In this document: positions 7,458 to 16,500 of the stretch, one piece after another | Layout of the letters: each line of letters starts with the position of its first letter | Position numbering within the stretch: position 1 is the stretch's first letter | Assembly: GCF_902833085.1 (NCBI RefSeq) | Contig: NZ_CADFEB010000009.1 | Location: 248,001-312,000, forward strand | Origin: Burkholderia ubonensis | Lineage (GTDB): Bacteria; Pseudomonadota; Gammaproteobacteria; Burkholderiales; Burkholderiaceae | Length of the DNA stretch: 64,000 nucleotides | Direction of reading: 5' to 3' | The notes under the pieces: generated by a model | Told to the model about the DNA's origin: nothing | Databases searched by the model: none | The model's input: the letters and a program-made list of their open reading frames with translations, nothing else | Made by a program: the position numbers and the translations under genes

Positions 7458-10400
7458 TCACCGCGCCCGCCCCTTCCATCTCCGCAGCAGCAGCGCGTTC
7501 GTCACCACGCTCACGCTGGAAAACGCCATCGCCGCGCCCGCGATCACCGGGTTCAGCCAGCCGAGCGCCGCGAGCGGCACGCCGACCAGGTTGTAGACGA
7601 ACGCCCAGAACAGGTTCTGCTGGATCTTGCGGTACGTGCGCTTCGAGATGTCGATCGCGTCCGCGACGAGGCTCGGGTCGCCGCGCATCAGCGTGATGCC
7701 GGCGGTGTGCATCGCGACGTCGGTGCCGGTCGCCATCGCGATGCCGACGTCGGCCGCGGCGAGCGCGGGCGCGTCGTTGATCCCGTCGCCGACCATCGCG
7801 ACGATGCCGTCATGCGTGCGCTTGAGCTCCGCGACGACGCGCGCCTTGTCGTCCGGCAGCACCTGCGCGTGGACCTCGCCGATGCCGAGCGACGCCGCGA
7901 CCGCCGCCGCGCTGCCGCGGTTGTCGCCCGTCACGAGCACGCTCGCGACGCCGCGCGCGGCGAGCGCCGCGATCGCGTCGCGTGCGCCGGGCTTCACGGT
8001 GTCGCCGAACGCGATCAGCGCGAGCGGCGCACGCGGCGCGTCGGCGCGCATCAGCCACGAGATCGTGTTGCCGGCGCGTTCGAACTCGGCCGCGCGCGCG
8101 TCGAGCGCAGGCGGCACGGCGATGCCGAGCTCGTCGCGCCAGCGCGTACTGCCGAGCGCCAGCAGCCGGCCGGCGACGCGCGCCTCGACGCCGCGTCCGG
8201 CGACCGCCCGCGCGTCGGTCGCGACGGGCGCCGACGTCGCGCCGCCACGCGCCGCGACGTCGGCATGGTGCGCGGCAACCACGGCGCGCGCCAGCGGATG
8301 ATCGCTGTGACGCTGCACCGCCGCGGCGAGCGCGAGCGCCTCGTCGCGCGGCAGGCCGACCGCGTCGAACGCGGTGACGGACGGCTTGCCCTCGGTGAGC
8401 GTGCCGGTCTTGTCGAACGCGATCACGGTCGCGCGCTGCGCGAGCTCGAGCGCCTGCGCATCCTTGATCAGCACGCCGTGACGCGCGGCGACGCCGGTGC
8501 CGGCCATGATCGCGGCGGGCGTTGCGAGGCCGAGCGCGCACGGGCACGCGATCACGAGCACCGCGACCGCGTTGAGGATCGCGGTTTCCGCGCCCGCGCC
8601 GGCAATCAGCCAGCCGATCAGCGTCAGCGCCGCGATGCCGAGGATCGCCGGCACGAACACCGCGCTGACTCGGTCGACGAGCCGCTGGATCGGCGCCTTC
8701 TCCGCCTGCGCGGATTCGACGAGCCGGATGATGCGGGCGAGCGTCGTCTCGGCGCCGATCGCGGTGGTTTCGACGACCAGCGCGCCTTCGCCGTTGATCG
8801 AGCCGGCCGTCACCGGATCGCCGCCGTCCTTCGCGACCGGCAGGCTTTCGCCGGTGATCAGCGATTCGTCGATGTGCGAGCGGCCCGACACGACCCGGCC
8901 GTCCACCGGCACCCGTTCGCCGGGCCGGATGCTGACGGCCGTGCCGACGCGCACCTGCGCGAGCGGCACGTCGCGTTCGACGCCGTGTTCGACGATGCGC
9001 GCGCGGTCCGGCCGCAGCGCGTTCAGCGCGCGGATCGCTTCCGTGGTCTGGCGCTTCGCGCGCGCTTCGAGCCATTTGCCGAAGCGCACCAGCGTGATGA
9101 TCACGGCCGACGCCTCGAAATACAGATGGCCCGGATGCATGGGGTCGCGCAGCAGCATCCACAGGCTCAGGCCGTAGGCGGCCGACGTGCCGAGCGCGAC
9201 GAGCAGGTCCATGTTGCCGGCGCGTGCCTTGATCGCGTGCCAGGCCGCGCGGTAGAAGCGCGCGCCGAAGCCGAACTGGACGATCGACGCCAGCACCAAC
9301 TGGAGCCAGCCGTTCAGCATCGCGTCGACGCCGAACGGCGCGGCGAACATCGGCGCGATCAGCGGCGCGCTCAGCAGCGCGGCGGCGATCACGAGGTTGC
9401 GTTCGCGAATCGCGTCGCGGCGCTTGCGCGTGTCGGCGTCCGAGGCTTCCGGTTTCTGGCTGGCGGTCGCGCCGGCCGTGGTGGGCAAGCCGGATGCGCC
9501 GGCCTGCGGCGCGGCGACGCGCGACGCCCGGTAGCCGGCGGCCGTGACCGCCGCGATCAGCGCGGCCGGGTCGAGCGGGGCGGTGCCGTGCACCGTCGCG
9601 CGCTCGGTCGCGAGATTGACCGATGCGCGGGCGACGCCCGGCACGTTCGCGAGGGCCTTTTCGACGCGGCCGGCGCAGGACGCGCAGGTCATCCCGCCGA
9701 TGTCGAGTTCGACCGCGCCGAACGCGGCGTCCGGCGCGATGGCGGGCTCCGGTTCCGGGACCGGCGTCGCCTGATAGCCGGACTGCTTGACTGCGTCGAC
9801 CAGTTGGGCGGTCGTTACGCCGGCCGCCGCGTCGACCGTCGCGCGCTCGGTCGCGAGATTGACCGACGCGCGCGTGACGCCCGGCACGTTCGCGAGGGCC
9901 TTTTCGACTCGGCCGACGCAGGACGCGCACGTCATCCCGCCGATGTCGAGTTCGGCATGGACGGCAGCGGGAGGCGGTGCGACGGCCGCGTCCGGTTCCG
10001 CGACGGGTGTCGCGAGATAGCCGGCCTGTTTGACCGCGTCCGCCAGTCGGGACGCCGGAACGCCCGCCGCGTCGACCGTCGCGCGCTCGGTCGCGAGATT
10101 GACCGACGCGCGCGTGACGCCCGGCACGCCGGCCAGCGCCTTTTCGACGCGCGCGACGCACGATGCGCAGGTCATCCCTTCGATTTCGAGTTCGATCGGT
10201 GCCGTCGCGGGAGCGGCCGGCGACGTCGGCACAGGCTCGTCAGCGCGACGTTCGCCCGTGTCGACTGCCTCGCGCAACGTCGCGCGATAGCCCGCGTCGC
10301 CGATCGCTTCGATCAGCCGGGCCGGATCGACCGTGTCGTGCGCGCTCACGGTGGCCGAGTGGTCGTCGAGATCGACGGCGGCGTCGACGACGCCCGGCAC

Positions 10401-10505
10401 GCCGGCCAGCGCGCGCTGCACACGCCCGGTGCAGCCGCCGCAATGCATGCCTTCCACCGTCAGCACGGTCGTGTTCAGCGCCGCCGAGGCGAGAGGTTCT
10501 GTCAT
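7458..10505 (-). CDS. copA: Copper-translocating P1B-type ATPase with four HMA domains
   Basis: This 1015-aa inner-membrane pump exports Cu(I) using ATP. Four N-terminal heavy-metal-associated domains carry CxxC sites: GMHCGGC (Cys22/25) and three GMTCASC copies (Cys113/116, 193/196, 274/277). The membrane CPC motif is at 654-656, the actuator TGES near 551, and the phosphorylated DKTGT at 698. Most CopA proteins have one or two HMA domains, so four is long for the family; copies 2-4 are near-identical at DNA level. The upstream promoter has the 19-bp spacer and palindrome of a CueR target. No copper regulator or chaperone gene is adjacent. Confidence 0.95.
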   Translation of the reverse strand: MTEPLASAALNTTVLTVEGMHCGGCTGRVQRALAGVPGVVDAAVDLDDHSATVSAHDTVDPARLIEAIGDAGYRATLREAVDTGERRADEPVPTSPAAPATAPIELEIEGMTCASCVARVEKALAGVPGVTRASVNLATERATVDAAGVPASRLADAVKQAGYLATPVAEPDAAVAPPPAAVHAELDIGGMTCASCVGRVEKALANVPGVTRASVNLATERATVDAAAGVTTAQLVDAVKQSGYQATPVPEPEPAIAPDAAFGAVELDIGGMTCASCAGRVEKALANVPGVARASVNLATERATVHGTAPLDPAALIAAVTAAGYRASRVAAPQAGASGLPTTAGATASQKPEASDADTRKRRDAIRERNLVIAAALLSAPLIAPMFAAPFGVDAMLNGWLQLVLASIVQFGFGARFYRAAWHAIKARAGNMDLLVALGTSAAYGLSLWMLLRDPMHPGHLYFEASAVIITLVRFGKWLEARAKRQTTEAIRALNALRPDRARIVEHGVERDVPLAQVRVGTAVSIRPGERVPVDGRVVSGRSHIDESLITGESLPVAKDGGDPVTAGSINGEGALVVETTAIGAETTLARIIRLVESAQAEKAPIQRLVDRVSAVFVPAILGIAALTLIGWLIAGAGAETAILNAVAVLVIACPCALGLATPAAIMAGTGVAARHGVLIKDAQALELAQRATVIAFDKTGTLTEGKPSVTAFDAVGLPRDEALALAAAVQRHSDHPLARAVVAAHHADVAARGGATSAPVATDARAVAGRGVEARVAGRLLALGSTRWRDELGIAVPPALDARAAEFERAGNTISWLMRADAPRAPLALIAFGDTVKPGARDAIAALAARGVASVLVTGDNRGSAAAVAASLGIGEVHAQVLPDDKARVVAELKRTHDGIVAMVGDGINDAPALAAADVGIAMATGTDVAMHTAGITLMRGDPSLVADAIDISKRTYRKIQQNLFWAFVYNLVGVPLAALGWLNPVIAGAAMAFSSVSVVTNALLLRRWKGRAR
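9592..10192. repeat. Three near-identical HMA-domain coding repeats within copA
   Basis: The block beginning ACCGTCGCGCGCTCGGTCGC recurs at 9592, 9835 and 10075, spacings of 243 and 240 bp. Each copy continues with high identity for about 115 bp through the GMTCASC codons. They encode HMA domains 4, 3 and 2 of copA. The first HMA domain (GMHCGGC) is clearly divergent, so the array looks like recent in-frame duplication. Confidence 0.9.
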
Positions 10506-10547
10506 GTCGGGTTCCCCAAAAGCGCGGTCTGAGCCGCAGACAGGTCA

Positions 10548-10578
10548 AGTATCAACATTCCCATCATGGGAAGGTCAA
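10548..10578 (-). promoter_or_regulatory. CueR/MerR-type copper-responsive promoter of copA
   Basis: Read on the minus strand, a -35 TTGACC (10573-10578) and a -10 GATACT (10548-10553) are separated by 19 bp, the long spacer characteristic of MerR-family activation. The spacer holds the perfect palindrome TTCCCAT-G-ATGGGAA (10557-10571). The -10 lies 43 bp upstream of the copA start. The cognate regulator is not in the window. Confidence 0.88.
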
Positions 10579-10863
10579 GCGGCAGCGACGATGTGTCGCG
10601 GGCGCGACGCGCCGGGAGTCCGCGTCCGACCAAGGCGAGGGTGAATCGTCACGGACGCCACTTATTCCAAAGATAGCCGCTATCGGCGAATGCCCGTTCT
10701 TCGCGGCGCCGGGGACGGGCAGACGGCATCGGGCATTTTTCCTGACCTTTGCGCTGCGCTCGCCACCCGCTTCACGAGCAGGTTGTGGCCAACACCGCAA
10801 CAGGGCAGTGCAACGGTTCCGGCTGTAAAATCCGATGCTTTATACAAACAAAAGGGCCGCGGG

Positions 10864-11424
10864 ATGTTTGATTTCAAGAATTCCACCAAAGAAGCACTGA
10901 AGATCGAGTATGACCGCATTGCTCGTGAAATCGGAGACGATCAATTTTTTACGAAAAAGGAATTGAATCATCTTCCCGAAATCCTGATGGACGGTGAGCA
11001 GGTGCTGGCCTTCTCGTCTGGACTGATGGATGGCAATACGTGGCTGATCGTGCTGACCGACCACCGAATCCTGTTCCTCGACAAGGGGTTCATTTACGGC
11101 CTCAAGCAGATCTCGATCAACCTCAACAAGATCAATGCGGTGTCGGGAAAGACCGGCATGATGCTCGGTGAAATTCGCATCGAGGATGGCGCCAGCGAGC
11201 GGATCATCAAAAACGTCTGGAAGAAGACGGTCGTGCCGTTCACGAACAAGGTGAGAGATGCGATTCACGAGTACTCGCGCGCATCGAATTCCCCCGCCGC
11301 CGCCGCGTCCGCGCCGACCGCGGACGACGTTGTGTCGAAACTGGAGCGACTCGCAGCGCTGAAAGAGCGAGGAATACTGACCGACGCGGAATTCGCAGAG
11401 CAGAAGGCGAAGATCCTGGCGTAA
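10864..11424 (+). CDS. PH-domain and SHOCT-domain protein
   Basis: A 186-aa soluble protein. Residues ~25-125 form a bacterial pleckstrin-homology (YokE-like) domain: LMDGEQVLAFSSGLMDGNTW, LIVLTDHRILFLDKG and INAVSGKTGMMLGEIRIEDG. After a Ser/Ala linker, the last ~30 residues are a SHOCT motif (VSKLERLAALKERGILTDAE and onward). SHOCT proteins are often membrane- or oligomer-associated, but the function is unknown. The start at MFDFKN is chosen because the frame upstream reads as non-domain sequence. Its base composition is noticeably AT-richer than copA next door. Confidence 0.85.
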   Translation: MFDFKNSTKEALKIEYDRIAREIGDDQFFTKKELNHLPEILMDGEQVLAFSSGLMDGNTWLIVLTDHRILFLDKGFIYGLKQISINLNKINAVSGKTGMMLGEIRIEDGASERIIKNVWKKTVVPFTNKVRDAIHEYSRASNSPAAAASAPTADDVVSKLERLAALKERGILTDAEFAEQKAKILA

Positions 11425-11450
11425 AGGCACCGTGGCGGGTGACATATGGA

Positions 11451-11485
11451 GGCCCATTGCATCCCTGCAAGCGATGGGTCTTTTC
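11451..11485 (+). terminator. Rho-independent terminator after the PH-SHOCT gene
   Basis: A 10-bp stem formed by 11451-11460 and 11471-11480, including two G-T wobble pairs, is followed by TTTT. It starts 27 bp after the stop codon. Confidence 0.6.
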
Positions 11486-11558
11486 AAATCCGGCGCCGCC
11501 TGCGACCGTTCCACCCCATATAGGGGAAGGCGGCACTTTTTAATCCACGCCCGGACAG

Positions 11559-11660
11559 TCAAATCTCCGGCACCTCGCGCGCCTTGACCTCCACGTCGAG
11601 ATCCGACGTGTAACCTCCGTTGCCGACCGGCGTGTGCGCGATTCCGTCACCCCACCCTCG
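11559..11660 (-). pseudogene. C-terminal remnant of an unidentified gene
   Basis: On the minus strand a frame without start codon reads GWGDGIAHTPVGNGGYTSDL and continues DVEVKAREVPEI before a TGA at 11559-11561. It is closed upstream by an in-frame TAG near 11675. The composition looks like real protein sequence ending in a beta-rich tail, but only about 36 residues remain. I do not recognise the parent family. The rest of 11486-11890 shows nothing else I can support. Confidence 0.3.
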
Positions 11661-11890
11661 AATCAACGCACTCTAAAAGCACGACTCCCTGTCAAAATTA
11701 CCGGCCGCGGGAGCGGGCCATGTAACAACGCGAGTCTTCCGCAGCCTTCATGCCGCCAACGGCGGCAATATGAGGCACCCGGCATATTGGGGAATGCCCC
11801 GAGGCGCTATGATACCGGCCTGACGATAGCGCCCGTTGCAGCGAAATTGCCGCGCGGCGAGGCCGGGGCAGCCTCGATTGACCTTGTTTG

Positions 11891-11924
11891 GCCTTGGATT
11901 CGCAAGTTGCGAATCGCACAAGGC
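11891..11924. promoter_or_regulatory. Perfect 19-bp palindrome upstream of the DUF1254 lipoprotein gene
   Basis: GATTCGCAA-G-TTGCGAATC (11897-11915) is perfect, and outer arms GCCTTG (11891-11896) and CAAGGC (11919-11924) extend it. It ends 45 bp before the start codon at 11961. A one-base centre disfavours an RNA hairpin, so it is best read as a binding site for a dimeric regulator. Confidence 0.6.
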
Positions 11925-11960
11925 ACTGATTTATAAAGAATTAGATACGGCCACGAATCA

Positions 11961-13397
11961 ATGATTAAAACCCGACGAGAATCCGTTTCTCTGCGGCGCG
12001 CCTGCGCGTCGCTGGCCATTGCGGCCCTCCTGGCCGGATGCGCCACCCAGCCCGACGCGATCCCGCGCAAGACCGGCTGGATGCGTGCCGAAGTGGCCGA
12101 CGCCTATATATATGCGTATCCGCTCGTGATGATGGACGTCGCGAAGGACGCCGCCACCGGCGGCGACGGCGCGCAGCCCGGCCAGGCGCCCGTCAACACG
12201 CTGCGCCATGCGCAGGCGCTGCCGCCCGTCGGCGCAGTCAATCCGCCGCTGCCGGGCGTCGACACGCTCGATTCGACCGGCTGGCTCGACGTGGCCGCCG
12301 AACCGGTGATCGTCACGCTGCCCGACACGCGCGGCCGCTACTGGGACGCCCGCGCGCTCGACATGTGGACCAATGTGCTGTGGTCGTCGAATGCGGCCGC
12401 GCGCGGCCCGCGCGGCGGCCCCCGATCGCAAACGATTGCCTTCGCCGCGAAGGACTGGCAGGGCACGCTGCCGAAGGGCGTGACGCGCGTCGACGCGCCG
12501 TCGCGCAACGTGTGGCTCGAAGTGCGCCTGCAGACGAGCGGCGGCCGCGACCTGACGGCCGTGAAGAAACTGCAGCGCGCGATCCGCGTGGTGCCGCTGT
12601 CGGTGTATACGGGCGCGGCGCGCGGCGCGTCGGTCGCGGTGCACGCCGGCAGCGCAGCCGCCGAGGCGGCGAGCGGCGGCACGCCGGCCGAGCAGGTCGC
12701 GGCGCTCGACCCGAAGGCGTACTTCACGCGCTTCGCGCAGGCGCTGCAGGACAACCCGGCGCCCGCCGACGACGCGCACGCGCAGCAGCAGCTCGAGGAA
12801 ATCGGCGTGATGCCCGGCTATCCGGTGCTGTGGACGGGCGATCGCCTCACGGCCGCGACGGCGGGCGTCGCCGAAGCGCGCGCGCGGCTCGCGGCGCCGC
12901 CGCCGAACCTGCTGAACGCGAACGGCTGGAGCTGGATCGGCGACACCGCCGGCAAGTACGGCCAGGACTACGCGCTGCGCGCCTACGCGGCCTACACGCA
13001 GTTCGGCACCGCGACGCGCGACGACGAGACGCTCGCGGTCGTGCGCGTCGACAGCGACGGCCATGCGCTGAACGGCGCGAACCGCTACACGCTGCATTTC
13101 GCGGCGGGCGCGCTGCCGCCCGTGCGCGCGTTCTGGACGCTCACGCCCTACACGACGGGCGGCGCGCTGCCCGACGTCGGCGCCGCCCGCCGCTCGCTCG
13201 GCGACCGCGACCGGCTGCGCCGCAACCGCGACGGCTCGATCGACATCGTCGTCTCCGCGGCGTCGCCGGGCGGCGCGAACGCGGCGAACTGGCTGCCGGC
13301 GCCGCGCGCGGACTTCGCGCTGGCGCTGCGGCTCTACGCGCCGAAGCCGAAGGCGAACGACGGCGCCTGGATGCCGCCCGTCGTCGTGCGCAAGTGA
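11961..13397 (+). CDS. DUF1254/DUF1214 domain lipoprotein
   Basis: A 478-aa protein with a lipoprotein signal: basic start, hydrophobic core and lipobox LLAGC with Cys27, so it is probably lipidated. The N-terminal DUF1254 half includes EVADAYIYAYPLVMMDVAKD and PNTLRHAQALPP-like sequence around 50-100. The C-terminal DUF1214 half has GWSWIGDTAGKYGQDYALRA and FWTLTPYTTGG. Members are widespread envelope proteins of unknown activity. A 19-bp palindrome lies upstream, and a perfect 12-bp-arm hairpin (13404-13440) follows the stop. Confidence 0.88.
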   Translation: MIKTRRESVSLRRACASLAIAALLAGCATQPDAIPRKTGWMRAEVADAYIYAYPLVMMDVAKDAATGGDGAQPGQAPVNTLRHAQALPPVGAVNPPLPGVDTLDSTGWLDVAAEPVIVTLPDTRGRYWDARALDMWTNVLWSSNAAARGPRGGPRSQTIAFAAKDWQGTLPKGVTRVDAPSRNVWLEVRLQTSGGRDLTAVKKLQRAIRVVPLSVYTGAARGASVAVHAGSAAAEAASGGTPAEQVAALDPKAYFTRFAQALQDNPAPADDAHAQQQLEEIGVMPGYPVLWTGDRLTAATAGVAEARARLAAPPPNLLNANGWSWIGDTAGKYGQDYALRAYAAYTQFGTATRDDETLAVVRVDSDGHALNGANRYTLHFAAGALPPVRAFWTLTPYTTGGALPDVGAARRSLGDRDRLRRNRDGSIDIVVSAASPGGANAANWLPAPRADFALALRLYAPKPKANDGAWMPPVVVRK

Positions 13398-13403
13398 ACG
13401 CAC

Positions 13404-13440
13404 CGCCGCCGCGCCGGTCCGAACGGCAGGCGCGGCGGCG
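13404..13440. terminator. GC-rich hairpin after the DUF1254 gene
   Basis: Perfect 12-bp arms (13404-13415 and 13429-13440) enclose a 13-nt loop, starting 7 bp after the stop. There is no T-run, so it may be a weak or Rho-assisted terminator or an mRNA-stabilising stem. Confidence 0.45.
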
Positions 13441-13546
13441 ACCCCATCTGCGTTCCGTCACCCCCTGAGCCTATACTTGCGGGAAACGGGCCGGATCGCT
13501 TCGATTCCCCGGATTCCCTGACATATTGCTCCCAAGGCAATCCAGC

Positions 13547-16500
13547 ATGGCAAGCCTCAACAAAGACACCGTTTCCTCGACGCTGCATGCGCTGCGCGAC
13601 GTTGCGCGCGCGCGCCGGACCCGGCGCATCGGCCTCGGCGTGCTGATCTTCGTCGTTCTGTTCGGACTGCTCGGGTTCTTCGCCGCGCCGCCGCTGATCC
13701 GTCACATCGCCGAACAGCAGTTGAGCCGGCAGCTCGACCGTCCCGCGACCATCCGGCGCATCGCGCTCAATCCGTATACGCTGAACCTCGAAGCCGACGG
13801 CATCCATCTCGGCGAGCGCGGCGGCCAGGGCGATTTCATCGACATCGGCAAGCTCGTCGTGCGCCCGTCGTGGACGTCGCTGTTTCGCGGCGCGCCGATC
13901 GTCAACGAAGTCCGCGTCGATGCGCCGCGCTTTCACGTCGTGCGCTACGACGCGCAGCGCTTCAACTTCACCGACCTGATCGAGAAGTTCTCGACGCCGT
14001 CGAAACCGGAAAGCAAGCCGACGCACTTCTCGGTGTCGAACATCCAGATCAACGATGGACGGATCGACTTCGACGATCGTCTGCTCAATGAAAAGCACGT
14101 CGTCGACAACTGGACGCTCGGCATTCCGTACATCGCGACGCTGCCGTCGAAGACCGACATCTTCGTCCAGCCGAAGCTGCGCCTGCGGTTCGACGGCAGC
14201 CCGATCGCGATCGAAGGCCGGACCAAGCCGTTCGCGCAGTCGCGCGAATCGGAGATCGAGCTGAAGTTCGACAGGCTCGATGTGCCGCAGCTGATCTCGT
14301 ACGTGCCGGCGAAGCTGCCGGTCGCGGTGACGAGCGGCCTGCTCAGCAGCAACCTCAAGCTCAATTTCGTGATGAGCGGCGCGACGCCGGCGCTGCGCGT
14401 GTCGGGCACCGTCGACCTGAACGACGCGAAGGTGACGAGCGCGGCGTCCGAGCCGCTGTTCGCCGCGCGCGGCGTGCACGTCGCGGCGGCCGGCCTCGAG
14501 CCGCTGCGCAACGCGCTGCATTTCGACGAGATCCGCGTCGACCAGCCGGTCGTCGATCTCGCGCGCGACCGGCAGGGCGTGCTGAACGTCGAGAAGCTGG
14601 CCGCGCACCCCGCGGCGGCGCCCGACGCAAAGGCGCCGTCGGCCGCGCCGGCGGCGTCGGGCGTGGCCGTGCCGGCCGCGGCGAGCGCGGCGACGGCCGC
14701 ATCGGCCGCATCGGGCGCCGCAGCGCCGACCGAAACGAAGACGCCGCCGCTCGACCTGACGATCCGCCACTTCGCGATCGACGGCGGCACGATCAACCTC
14801 GACGACCGCGTGCCCGCGACGCCGACCACGCTGTCGCTCACGAAACTGGCGGCGACGCTCGACGGCTTCACGCTGCAGGGCAACACGCCGGCGAAGTACA
14901 CGCTGTCGACGTCGCTCGCGCGCGGCGGCGACGTGAAGGCCGAAGGCGCGTTCAGCGTCGCGGCGAAGCGGGCCGACACGAAGCTGACGGTCGATGCGCT
15001 CGCGCTGCCCGTGCTGCAGCCGTACCTCGGCGAAGCGACGCGCGCGCGCGTGCTCGACGGCACGCTCGGCGCGACGCTCAACGCGAAGGCCGACTGGGGC
15101 AAGACGCCGCTCGACGCGCAGGTCGCCGACAGCGAGGTGAGCCTGAAATCGCTGAAGATCGCGACGCCGGCCGCGAAGACGCCGGCCATCGTGCTGCCCG
15201 ACGCGAGCGCGAAGATCGCGAAGGTCGATCTCGCGACGCGCACCGCGCAGATCGCGAGCGTCGACGCAAGCGGGCTCGCGCTCGACGTGACGCGCCTGAA
15301 GGACGGCACGATCGATCTCGCGGCGCTGGCGAGCCCCGAGCAGAAGGCGCTGCCCGCGCGCACGGTTGCGCGCAAGGCGGAGGCCGCCGCGCCGTCGTGG
15401 CATTACCGGATCGACGCGCTGAACGTGAAGGATTCGGCGGCGAACTACACGGACCTGTCGACGCCGCGCCCGGTGAAGCTCGCGATCAAGCCGCTGGCGT
15501 TGTCCGTCCAGAAGATCAGCGACGACCTGACGAAGCCGCTGCCGGTGGAGCTGACGGCGACCCTGAACCGCAAGGGCTCGCTGAACGTGTCGGGCGACGT
15601 CACCGCGCAGCCGCTCAAGCTCGGCCTGAAGATCAACGGCAACCGCCTCGACGCGGCCGCATTCGAGCCGTATTTCGGCAGCGCGCTGAACGCGACCGTC
15701 GCGAGCGCGCTGCTCAACGCGAACGGCAACCTGGCGTTCGCGCAGGCGAACGGAGCGACACGCGCGTCGTATCGCGGTGACGCCGCGCTCGTCGACGTGC
15801 GGATGCTCGACAAGGCGACGTCCGACCCGTTCGCGGGCTGGCGCTCGCTCGCGCTGTCGAACCTGAAGGCGACCTACGACGAGAAGGGCACCGACGTCGA
15901 CGCGGCGCGCGTCACGTTCTCGAACTTCTACGGCCGCGTGCTGCTCGACGCGCAAGGGCGGCTGAACCTGAAGGACATCGTCGCGAAGGAATCCGGCCCC
16001 GCGCAGTCGCTGACGCGCGACACGAGCAAGGGCGAGCCGGCGCCGGCCGCCGCGTCGGCCGCGGTCGCGCAGCAGGCGTCCGCGCCGGCCGCCGCGTCGG
16101 CGCCGGCGGTCGTCAAGGCCGCGCCGCCGCCGCAGAACCCGGTGCGGGTGCATTTCGGCGAGTTCGTGCTGCAGAACGGCCGCGTGAACTACACCGACAA
16201 CTTCATCAAGCCGAACTACACGGCGAACCTAGTCGCGATCAAGGGCACGATCGGCGCGTTCGGCACCGATTCGACGACGTCCGCGCCGGTCGACGTCGCC
16301 GCGAACCTCGCGGGCAACGGGCCGATCACGATCAAGGGCACGGTCAATCCGCTGATCGCGAAGCCGGCGCTCGACCTCACCGCGACCGCGCACGACATCG
16401 AGCTGACCACCCTGACGCCGTATTCCGCGAAGTACGCGGGCTATCCGATCACGAAGGGCAAGCTCAACGTCGACCTGCATTACCAGCTCGCGAACGACCA

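Noticed and set aside
7152..10532. Long plus-strand open frame antisense to copA
   Set aside because: Arg-rich composition with no domain; it exists because copA is long and GC-rich.
11634..11936. Short plus-strand frame of about 100 aa before the DUF1254 gene
   Set aside because: Unlike coding sequence in composition and overlapping the probable operator.
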